43,117 nt of DNA from positions 1 through 43,117 of the IMG/VR virus record IMGVR_UViG_3300010354_000179; one strand, given 5' to 3'. Below are positions 37,997 through 43,117 of this stretch, piece after piece. Source of the DNA: a virus. The notes under the pieces were generated by a model. That model did no database searches and was not told the DNA's origin. It was given only the letters and a program-made list of their open reading frames with translations. Made by a program: the position numbers and the translations under genes. Position 1 is the stretch's first letter, and every line of letters starts with the position of its first letter.

Positions 37997-40366
37997 TCAG
38001 CCTTTCACTCGGGCGGCGAGTTCAGCGACCCGCCGGTCGGGAGTCCGTCCGAGCCGGGTGGCGAGCGCTGCGACGCGCTCCCGGCGAGATCGTCCGATCG
38101 TCGAAGCGAGCCGGTCGATCACAGGATCGAGCGCGCTGCTCTGCTCTGCGGGAATCTGCACCGCTGGCATGAGGAGGCTCGCGACGAGACCTTCTGCTTC
38201 TCGGACGCGGACGACCGGGAAGCCGGGGACATTGACGCTGAGCAGCCCGACGAGTTCCAGGTTCCCTCGCACATTCCGCCAGTCGCCGGAGACGCCGGAA
38301 GCCATGAGGACCCGGATCGTTGCAGGGTCGAGACCGGGGCGGAGCGCGCCGGACATCCAGATCCCGTGCCGGTCCTCGCCGGTGGTGATGTCAGCGACGG
38401 CGGTGCCGGTGTGGTCGTAATGGCGCGCCGCTTCTGCCGCACTCATGCGGATCGGCGCATGACCGGTCCCGAGGGTGATCTGCCCGACCGGGTGGCGGGA
38501 CCCGTCCTCGCAGACGATCTCGCCGGTCAGGAAGTAGCCGTAGTTCGCAGCGGAGCGAGGAGCGGGACGGCATTCGTTGTTGATGCCGATGTGACATTGC
38601 CCCCAGATCGCAGCATGACCGAAGACTCGTCCGTCGTTGGTGACGGTCAGAGCGGTCGGGCGCAGGAGGTTCGGGTTCGTGAAGAACTCGGCAGGCGGGA
38701 CGACTGGCGCTGAGACGGGGTGCGCTGCGGAAGCGACGACCGAGCCTTGCGCCTCCCGGCTCGCCATCTGTCCGACGACTTTCTCCGCCCAGGTGCGCCC
38801 GGGGTCGCCACCCCAGAGCGCCCACGCGATCCGTCCGGCGGACGGGAAACCGTCCTCGCCCGGGGACCAGCCTTCGCCGTCCTTGTCGATCTCATGGCGA
38901 GCGAAGTAGGAAGCCATGCGCCGGACGGTGTCCGGGCTGAGGTTCCGCCCGTTGGCGATGTCCCGAGCGCGAGCGACGCCGACAGCGGTGCCGCCGCGCT
39001 CGTATTCGCGCCGCCATGCGAGACCCTTCTCGGCTTCTTCTCGTGCGCCCTGCGGCGGCTGGAAGTCGATGTCGGCGAAGGATGCGTACCGCTCGATCCA
39101 GCCGGACAGATCGCTGCGCTCGGCGAGGCTGGCGACGAGAGCGGGCAGGCTCTCGATGTACGCTTCCTGGAAGGCAGGGAAGGGGACGACGGTCGCACCC
39201 ATGATGCGAGCGGCGGTGACCCTCATCCGCATGTCTTCGACAGCGAGGACCTGTCCTTCGTAGCCGTCGGTCTCGTCGCCGGGGATGTCCTCGTACCCGT
39301 CGTCGGAGACATCCTCGGCGCGCGCCTCCTCGGGCCGGTCGACGAGGAGTTCGTAGGTCATGGCGTCCAGATCGACGGAGATCCCTCGCAGAGCGGCGAG
39401 CCGGACGAGGCGCTGCAGATCGAGCACATCATCGTCCTCGGTCGGGATGAAGGTCCCGTACCCGTGAATCTCTCGACCTTCTCGCTCTATGCGGGTGATC
39501 TGCCCGATGAGCCGAGCGTCCATGTGTCCATCGGTCGTCCGATCGGAAGCCATCAGCGGGAGCGGGAGATCGCGCCAGGTCAGCGCGCCTTCCTCAATCC
39601 ACCTGCCGTCGCCGGTCCAGATTCCCTCGACGACGAGCAGCGCGTGAAAGTCGTCGCCCGCCTGCGCCTGGAAGGTCGCAGCGTCCTCGGCGGCGAGGCG
39701 GACGACCTCGACTCCTTCTTCCGGGAGCGCGTCGATCGCTTCGATCTCCACCGCGCCGCCCTCGATCTCGATCTCGACGGGGGTCTCGTCGGCGACGGGT
39801 CCGCCTTCCGTCCATGCGCCGCACACCCGGCGGGAGGAGCAGACGAAGTCGAACTGCGAGCAGTAGCCGAGATCGCCCGCTTCGATCGCCTGCCACTCAT
39901 CGGCGCTTGCGCCTGCGCCTGAGGCGATGCAATCCAGCATCGGGGTGGTCTGCACGAACGCAGCGCAGGAGCCGCAGGACCGCTCTCTGGCGGCGTCTGC
40001 GGGGATCTCCCAGAGATCCGCCAGTCCCTGCCAGAACTCGTCCTCAGGCTCGGAAGGATCGCGCGGCCCATACCCGGCGGCGGCGATGGCGATGTCCCGG
40101 TTCTCAGCGTTCAGCGCGCCGTCGGTCGTCGACATCGGGCAGGTCCAGCCGTCCTCGCCTTCATGCTCGGCGAACTCGTCGACGAGGACCGGGACGATCT
40201 GGAGTTGCAGGCGGGTCCGCTTGCCGGAGTGCTGCGCGCTGAGACCCTCGACCGCCTGCTTGATCGCAGCGCAGTACGCTCCCGGGTCGTCCTTGTCGGA
40301 GTTCTGAGCGACGCAATCGTCGAAGTCTTCGTACCCGGCGAACGGCATGAGCACAGCGTAGCGCAC
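37997..40366 (-). CDS. Capsid maturation protease, multidomain
   Basis: A 789-residue protein upstream of the capsid gene. Domain 1 (about 7-45) is the PFAGYEDFDDCVAQN...YCAAIK motif of phage XkdF-like proteins. A central region (about 225-400) is protease-like (TYELLVDRPEEARAED, MRVTAARIMGATVVPFPAF near 400). Near 440-530 is a conserved module GRNLSPDTVRRMASYFARHE, then SAGRIAWALWGGD. The C-terminal 230 residues (DGRVFGHAAIWGQCHIG) form another domain common in actinophage protease-capsid genes. The start is GTG 40366; ATG 40348 is an alternative, 6 nt after TACGCT. The exact catalytic residues are not certain. Confidence 0.75.
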   Translation of the reverse strand: MRYAVLMPFAGYEDFDDCVAQNSDKDDPGAYCAAIKQAVEGLSAQHSGKRTRLQLQIVPVLVDEFAEHEGEDGWTCPMSTTDGALNAENRDIAIAAAGYGPRDPSEPEDEFWQGLADLWEIPADAARERSCGSCAAFVQTTPMLDCIASGAGASADEWQAIEAGDLGYCSQFDFVCSSRRVCGAWTEGGPVADETPVEIEIEGGAVEIEAIDALPEEGVEVVRLAAEDAATFQAQAGDDFHALLVVEGIWTGDGRWIEEGALTWRDLPLPLMASDRTTDGHMDARLIGQITRIEREGREIHGYGTFIPTEDDDVLDLQRLVRLAALRGISVDLDAMTYELLVDRPEEARAEDVSDDGYEDIPGDETDGYEGQVLAVEDMRMRVTAARIMGATVVPFPAFQEAYIESLPALVASLAERSDLSGWIERYASFADIDFQPPQGAREEAEKGLAWRREYERGGTAVGVARARDIANGRNLSPDTVRRMASYFARHEIDKDGEGWSPGEDGFPSAGRIAWALWGGDPGRTWAEKVVGQMASREAQGSVVASAAHPVSAPVVPPAEFFTNPNLLRPTALTVTNDGRVFGHAAIWGQCHIGINNECRPAPRSAANYGYFLTGEIVCEDGSRHPVGQITLGTGHAPIRMSAAEAARHYDHTGTAVADITTGEDRHGIWMSGALRPGLDPATIRVLMASGVSGDWRNVRGNLELVGLLSVNVPGFPVVRVREAEGLVASLLMPAVQIPAEQSSALDPVIDRLASTIGRSRRERVAALATRLGRTPDRRVAELAARVKG

Positions 40367-40383
40367 GCTCGTCGGGTCGCTGC

Positions 40384-40623
40384 TCAGGCTGAATCGAACA
40401 GGCTCTGCTGCCCGGGGAAGGGGAGCGCCTGGAGGCGGCTGATCTCGTCCTCCACCCAGGCGGCGAGAAGGAAGGCGGGACGGTCCTCAGGCCAGCCGTG
40501 CTGATCCCAGAGCCGGTAGAGGACCTCGGCTCGCGCATGGCGAGCGAGGCTGTTCGCGCTCGGGGTGCGCTGCTTCGCTGCCGGGGGTGGCTCAGTCGAC
40601 AACGCTCTCGCACTCCTCGCCAT
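40384..40623 (-). CDS. Small protein upstream of protease
   Basis: A 79-residue protein with a basic Pro-rich head and a helical body (RHARAEVLYRLWDQHGWPED, LAAWVEDEISRLQALPFPG), closing with Q-Q-S-L-F. The end Q-S-L-F is like a clamp-binding peptide of QxSLF type, so contact with the host beta-clamp is possible. It overlaps the previous gene by 32 nt. Confidence 0.6.
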   Translation of the reverse strand: MARSARALSTEPPPAAKQRTPSANSLARHARAEVLYRLWDQHGWPEDRPAFLLAAWVEDEISRLQALPFPGQQSLFDSA

Positions 40624-40819
40624 TCCGACCGTCGCACCGCCAGCCTCGGAACTCTGCCTCGTCCCACGGGGCGACAGGGTGCGGCTGGTTCCCTTCGGAG
40701 TCCTCAGCGGTGCCGTCGTCGAGCGCTGCTCCGAAGCGCTCTCGGGTGCAGGCGGAGCAGTAGAACGCAGCGTCCCAGGTCCAGAACCGGGGGGCGTAGG
40801 AGGCGCCGCTGCCGATCAT
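40592..40819 (-). CDS. Small Cys-rich protein
   Basis: A 75-residue protein with CSACTRERFG (about 19-28) and GWRCDGRNGEECE (about 58-70), giving two CxxC-like pairs for one zinc. Acidic middle. ATG 40819 overlaps the previous stop (ATGA). No family recognised. Confidence 0.6.
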   Translation of the reverse strand: MIGSGASYAPRFWTWDAAFYCSACTRERFGAALDDGTAEDSEGNQPHPVAPWDEAEFRGWRCDGRNGEECESVVD

Positions 40820-41124
40820 CGGTCCGCCTGCTCGTGGCGAGCGTAGGCGATTGCGTCTCGCATGAAGTCGATCTCGTCCAGGATCTCGGCGGGGGTCGCC
40901 GTCCAGGAGAAGGTGTCCAGGTTCGTCGCGTCCTGCCAGACCTTCAGCGTCGTTCGGGCGTTCGCGGTCGCCTCGGAACCGAGGAACATCACGAGCCATT
41001 CTGAGGCGTCGTTGATCGCTGCCTCAGAGCCGAGGAGGACTCCGTCGCTCTGGACTGAGGCGATCGGTGTCTTGTCGCCTCGGACGACGATCGACCAGCG
41101 GTGCGGGATCGGGGTGGTGGTCAT
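40816..41124 (-). CDS. Small protein behind T9
   Basis: A 102-residue protein (M-T-T-T-P-I-P-H-R-W-S-I-V-V-R-G-D) with strand-type start and helical end (PAEILDEIDFMRDAIAYARH). EWLVMFLGSEATANARTTL sits mid-way. No family recognised. AAGGAG precedes ATG 41124; second cistron of the L8 unit. Confidence 0.6.
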   Translation of the reverse strand: MTTTPIPHRWSIVVRGDKTPIASVQSDGVLLGSEAAINDASEWLVMFLGSEATANARTTLKVWQDATNLDTFSWTATPAEILDEIDFMRDAIAYARHEQADR

Positions 41125-41163
41125 GGCTTGCTCCTTGCTCTGCGAGGGCGGGTCCCTCGTCGT

Positions 41164-41213
41164 GCCGCTCTCGGGATCGAACCGAGCCGCCCGAAGGCGG
41201 AGCCGCTAGCGGC
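41164..41213 (-). ncRNA. T-loop RNA T9
   Basis: Closing stem GCCGCT/AGCGGC; mini-arm AG-CGG-CT; arm CCGCC-TTCG-GGCGG with a UUCG loop and a stem changed on both sides; T-arm CTCGG-TTCGATC-CCGAG; then ACGA. Followed by hairpin CGAGGG-ACCCG-CCCTCG. Confidence 0.85.
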
Positions 41214-41221
41214 TGGCTTTC

Positions 41222-41539
41222 TCAGCGTCCGGCGGGGACCACCCGGACGATCCGACCGAGGTTGTAGAAGTGGAAGATCGGGGTGAACTCGGGAAGGGTG
41301 AGACCGACCTGCACCTTCTGGAAGGCGCCGCAGCCGTTGCGGGTCTTCGGCATGTAGCGGACCAGGTGATCGAACTCGCGAGCGACATCCGCCGTTGCGG
41401 CGTGCTGGCGCTGCTTGCCCTTCCCGGGGAAGACGGTGACGCCGAAGCGATCAGCGGCGAGGAGAGCGTGCAGTTCTGCGAGGGTGATCTCCTCGGCTGC
41501 CTTGTTGGCTGCGGTCCAGGTCGTGGGCGTGCTGTTCAT
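41222..41539 (-). CDS. Leaderless protein, paralogue of 30651-30983
   Basis: A 105-residue protein with head M-N-S-T-P-T. TWTAANKAAEEITLAELHAL and VFPGKGKQRQ match the 110-residue paralogue; the middle (FDHLVRYMPKTRNGCGAFQK) differs; the end LGRIVRVVPAGR is again alike. Function unknown. ATG 41539 is 7 nt from the -10 of L8. Confidence 0.7.
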   Translation of the reverse strand: MNSTPTTWTAANKAAEEITLAELHALLAADRFGVTVFPGKGKQRQHAATADVAREFDHLVRYMPKTRNGCGAFQKVQVGLTLPEFTPIFHFYNLGRIVRVVPAGR

Positions 41540-41600
41540 GGAGATGAATCTAGCAAGCCTTGCTAGCGCTTGCACGTCCTACGAGGAAGAATCTTCGGAC
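41540..41600 (-). promoter_or_regulatory. Leaderless promoter L8
   Basis: -35 GTGCAA (41575-41570), 17-nt spacer GCGCTAGCAAGGCTTGC, the same as L7, -10 TAGATT (41552-41547), 7 nt to ATG 41539. Upstream AGATTCTTCC. Confidence 0.85.
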
Positions 41601-41605
41601 GCTTC

Positions 41606-41863
41606 TCAGCCGAGGTCGGCGAGGATGATCTCGTCGATGATGTCCTCGGTCCCGGTGGTGAGATCGCGTCGGACGACGACGAGGTAGAGCGGGTCGGCAT
41701 CGGGGTCGTCGGCGAGCCACTCGGCGCCGTAGGCGTCCCACGCCTCCTGAGCGTCTGCCTCGGTGAGAGCAGGAGGCTTCTCAGCGCTCCAGCCGGAACC
41801 GTCGCCGACGATCTCGCCGGTGCTGGTCTCGGTGCGGGTCTCATAGCGGACGGTCGTGCTCAT
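41606..41863 (-). CDS. Small acidic protein behind T10
   Basis: An 85-residue acidic protein. Start M-S-T-T-V-R-Y-E-T-R-T-E; helix ALTEADAQEAWDAYGAEWLA; then PLYLVVVRRDLTTGTEDIID with an acidic end. No family recognised. AAGGAG precedes ATG 41863. Second cistron of the L9 unit; L8 follows its stop. Confidence 0.6.
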   Translation of the reverse strand: MSTTVRYETRTETSTGEIVGDGSGWSAEKPPALTEADAQEAWDAYGAEWLADDPDADPLYLVVVRRDLTTGTEDIIDEIILADLG

Positions 41864-41903
41864 GGCTTGCTCCTTGCTCGTGCGAGGGCGTGCCCCTCGT
41901 CGT

Positions 41904-41953
41904 GGCGCTCCGGGGATCGAACCCGGCCCACCAAGGTGGGGACCGTCAGCGCC
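41904..41953 (-). ncRNA. T-loop RNA T10
   Basis: Closing stem GGCGCT/AGCGCC; mini-arm GA-CGG-TC; arm CCCAC-CTTG-GTGGG with a CUUG loop; T-arm CCGGG-TTCGATC-CCCGG; then ACGA. It carries changes in all four stems relative to T4. Followed by hairpin CGAGGG-GCACG-CCCTCG. Confidence 0.85.
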
Positions 41954-41961
41954 GGTCGTGC

Positions 41962-42264
41962 TCAGCGGGCGTTGTTGGCGACCCACCCTTCGACCCAGGT
42001 CGGAAGCGAGTGACCGTTGTCGAGGTCGTAGCGCACGGCATCGAACGAGACCACCTCGCAGGTGCCCTCGCGCTCGCTCAGCGCAGTCTCTGCGCCGCGA
42101 CCGCAGACCGGAAGGACCGTGCCGCCCCAGACCTTGTAGGTGACGAGGTGGGTTGCGACCTCGTAGCAGCCGAAGTTCCGAGACGAAGCGCCCGGCTGCC
42201 GGTGGTTGATGCAGCAGGCGGTAGCCGAGATCGTGGCGGTGGTGATGTTGGAGGTGCTGTTCAT
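41962..42264 (-). CDS. Small protein, leaderless
   Basis: A 100-residue protein with head M-N-S-T-S-N-I-T-T-A. Two Cys pairs (ATACCINH near 16-20 and later single Cys) and a beta-type body (YEVATHLVTYKVWGGTVLPV, EGTCEVVSFDAVRYDLDNG in parts). No family recognised. ATG 42264 is 7 nt from the -10 of L9. Confidence 0.65.
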   Translation of the reverse strand: MNSTSNITTATISATACCINHRQPGASSRNFGCYEVATHLVTYKVWGGTVLPVCGRGAETALSEREGTCEVVSFDAVRYDLDNGHSLPTWVEGWVANNAR

Positions 42265-42325
42265 GGAGATGAATCTAGCAAGCCTTGCGAACGCTTGCAC
42301 GTCCTACGGGAAAGAATCTCCGAAG
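42265..42325 (-). promoter_or_regulatory. Leaderless promoter L9
   Basis: -35 GTGCAA (42300-42295), 17-nt spacer GCGTTCGCAAGGCTTGC, -10 TAGATT (42277-42272), 7 nt to ATG 42264. Upstream AGATTCTTTC intact. Confidence 0.85.
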
Positions 42326-42330
42326 CAGGC

Positions 42331-42657
42331 TCACACGGCCTCCTCGGCAGCCTCGTCCTCCACCGCTTCTTCTAGAGCGGCGATCAGATCGCAGACATTC
42401 AGATCGTAGAAGGTGACGTAGCAGCGCTCGCCCTGAGCGTTCGTCGTGACGATCTGCACCGTCTCCATGCCACGAGCGAGGGTGCGAATGTTCGCCGAGA
42501 CGAGATCGACCCGATGGATGTCCACCGAGCCGAAGGAGGACCCGTCCTGCTTCCTGAAGTGGCGGGCAGCGAAGGACCCGTCGGCGCTGCCGAGGCTGGC
42601 GACGACCGTCTCGTCGTCGGTCTTGCGAATGGCGACTCGCGACTGCGATGCGTTCAT
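42331..42657 (-). CDS. Small protein behind T11, paralogue of 15964-16299
   Basis: A 108-residue protein (M-N-A-S-Q-S-R-V-A-I-R-K) with strands (DIHRVDLVSANIRTLARG in parts), then VQIVTTNAQGERCYVTFYDL and a helix (CDLIAALEEAVEDEAAEEAV). The middle matches the 111-residue paralogue. AAGGAG precedes ATG 42657. Second cistron of the L10 unit. Confidence 0.65.
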   Translation of the reverse strand: MNASQSRVAIRKTDDETVVASLGSADGSFAARHFRKQDGSSFGSVDIHRVDLVSANIRTLARGMETVQIVTTNAQGERCYVTFYDLNVCDLIAALEEAVEDEAAEEAV

Positions 42658-42699
42658 GGCTTGCTCCTTGCTTCTGCGCTCGGCGCTTCCGAGCGTCGC

Positions 42700-42749
42700 G
42701 CTGCCTCGGGAGACGATCCCGACCCGCCGAGGCGGGAGCCGCTGGCAGC
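42700..42749 (-). ncRNA. T-loop RNA T11 (variant T-loop)
   Basis: Closing stem GCTGCC/GGCAGC; mini-arm AG-CGG-CT; arm CCCGC-CTCG-GCGGG; T-arm TCGGG-ATCGTCT-CCCGA, the same swapped loop as T3; then GCGA, the only copy without ACGA. Followed by hairpin CGCTCGG-AAGCG-CCGAGCG. Confidence 0.85.
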
Positions 42750-42758
42750 CGGTACCGC

Positions 42759-42953
42759 TCAGAGATCCCGAGCGAGGAGGGCGGCGATGCGATCCGCCCA
42801 CGCTCGGGCGGCATCCTCGGTGGCGAACACTTCGGAAGCGAGCGGAGAGCGGACGACCATCGTGCCTTCGATCTGGACGCTCGGGCGGAAGGAGCCGTCC
42901 TTCGCCTTGACGATCGTGGTGAGGATGGCGGGGGTGGTGGCTGCGCTGTTCAT
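42759..42953 (-). CDS. Small protein, leaderless
   Basis: A 64-residue protein with head M-N-S-A-A-T-T-P-A-I-L-T. The body has a strand-type segment (RPSVQIEGTMVVRSPL) and a helix (TEDAARAWADRIAALLARD). No family recognised. ATG 42953 is 7 nt from the -10 of L10. First cistron of the unit that follows MuF on the circle. Confidence 0.65.
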   Translation of the reverse strand: MNSAATTPAILTTIVKAKDGSFRPSVQIEGTMVVRSPLASEVFATEDAARAWADRIAALLARDL

Positions 42954-43014
42954 GGAGATGAATCTAGCAAGCCTTGCGAACGCTTGCACGCTCCGAGGGA
43001 AAGAATCTGCGAAG
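42954..43014 (-). promoter_or_regulatory. Leaderless promoter L10
   Basis: -35 GTGCAA (42989-42984), 17-nt spacer GCGTTCGCAAGGCTTGC, -10 TAGATT (42966-42961), 7 nt to ATG 42953. Its upstream AGATTCTTTC block lies in the terminal repeat, right after the MuF stop. Confidence 0.85.
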
Positions 43015-43117
43015 GCGCTCAGCCTTCGTCGATCGGCTGCGCCTCGTCGCCATCGAACTCGTCATCGTCGACGCCTTCGCCCTGATCGCCATCGACCCCC
43101 GGCTCCGGGACGATCGA
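42995..43117. repeat. Terminal direct repeat, copy 2
   Basis: Identical to 1-123. It duplicates the 3' end of the MuF gene; no extra gene should be called here. Confidence 0.95.

Noticed and set aside
7493-40363. TACGCT or TACCGT six bases before the starts of small terminase (7492), portal (2821) and protease (40348) as further leaderless promoters.
   Set aside because: No recognisable -35 at 16-18 nt and no GCAAG operator. Hexamers of this kind occur by chance in GC-rich DNA. Kept only as remarks in the gene entries.
586-40505. Long plus-strand open frames, for example across the portal, tape measure and capsid genes.
   Set aside because: They are Arg/Ser/Pro-rich shadows of minus-strand genes with recognised families and tight overlaps. 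No plus-strand frame has a ribosome site and protein-like content.
4465-42749. Eleven tRNA T-arm matches as eleven tRNA genes.
   Set aside because: Each is only 50 nt, has a tetraloop instead of an anticodon loop, and ends in ACGA or GCGA. They are tRNA-like, not tRNAs.
4465-42749. The T-loop repeats as a CRISPR array or as transposable MITEs.
   Set aside because: Copies are scattered between genes, differ by paired base changes, have no spacers of uniform size, no target duplications and no transposase.
42759-43117. A second, partial MuF gene at the right end.
   Set aside because: It is the terminal repeat of the circular contig.

Overview
The window is a complete, GC-rich, tailed-phage genome of siphovirus type (908-residue tape measure, tail-chaperone frameshift, no contractile-sheath gene seen). 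The last 123 bases (42995-43117) repeat the first 123, so the contig is circular or circularly permuted with a unit of 42,994 bp. Every gene I can support reads on the minus strand, so transcription runs from high to low coordinates. An actinobacterial host is likely: high GC, leaderless TANNNT promoters, a two-helix holin plus PGRP amidase plus SLT lysis set, and gene types typical of actinophages. I see no integrase, immunity repressor, DNA polymerase, primase or helicase.

Layout in order of transcription. Head genes: maturation protease (40366-37997), DUF7196-like protein, major capsid (37691-36090), structural protein, major tail protein, connectors, HK97-gp10-like protein, and tail chaperone G/GT with a GGGAAAC -1 slip site (31726-31107). 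A 1-kb non-structural insert follows, then tape measure, distal tail protein, minor tail protein and collar-type fibres down to 21850, then amidase and holin (21374-20446). Small regulatory-type genes fill 20281-18973. A second lysis/nuclease group (SLT transglycosylase, HNH) lies at 18476-17143. Small genes and the ERF recombinase occupy 17087-12304. A 7-deazaguanine DNA-modification operon (12238-7516) encodes a ParB-like protein, DpdA-like transglycosylase, QueC, a DUF6884-like protein, QueD, QueE and a phosphoribosyltransferase-FolE fusion. Terminase follows (7492-5541), then small membrane and zinc proteins, DUF932, portal (2821-929) and MuF (963-25). The circle closes on four pairs of small genes at 43.0-40.4 kb.

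Two linked repeat systems tie the small genes together. (1) Ten near-identical promoters have -35 GTGCAA or TTGCAA, an exact 17-nt spacer carrying a GCAAG-G-CTTGC dyad, -10 TAGATT/TAGGAT/TAGCAT, and exactly 7 nt to the start codon. They should produce leaderless mRNAs beginning at the ATG or GTG of a small gene whose N-terminus is Thr-rich. (2) Eleven copies of an exactly 50-nt RNA motif sit in intercistronic leaders, each 37-66 nt upstream of a Shine-Dalgarno-led gene. The motif has a 6-bp closing stem, a 2-bp mini-arm with an invariant GG loop, a 5-bp arm with a GNRA, UNCG or other C-rich tetraloop, and a 5-bp arm with a canonical tRNA T-loop. All stems pair perfectly in all copies despite sequence change. 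The motif looks like a miniature tRNA elbow, lacks a real anticodon or CCA tail, and I do not recognise it. The usual module is leaderless gene, T-loop RNA, hairpin, SD-led gene. Such modules interrupt the structural cassette at three places, like morons.

A third RNA candidate is a 144-nt multibranched structure at 13903-14046 just upstream of the ERF leader. The expected product of the modification operon is genomic preQ0 or a close derivative, because QueF and amidotransferase partners are absent.
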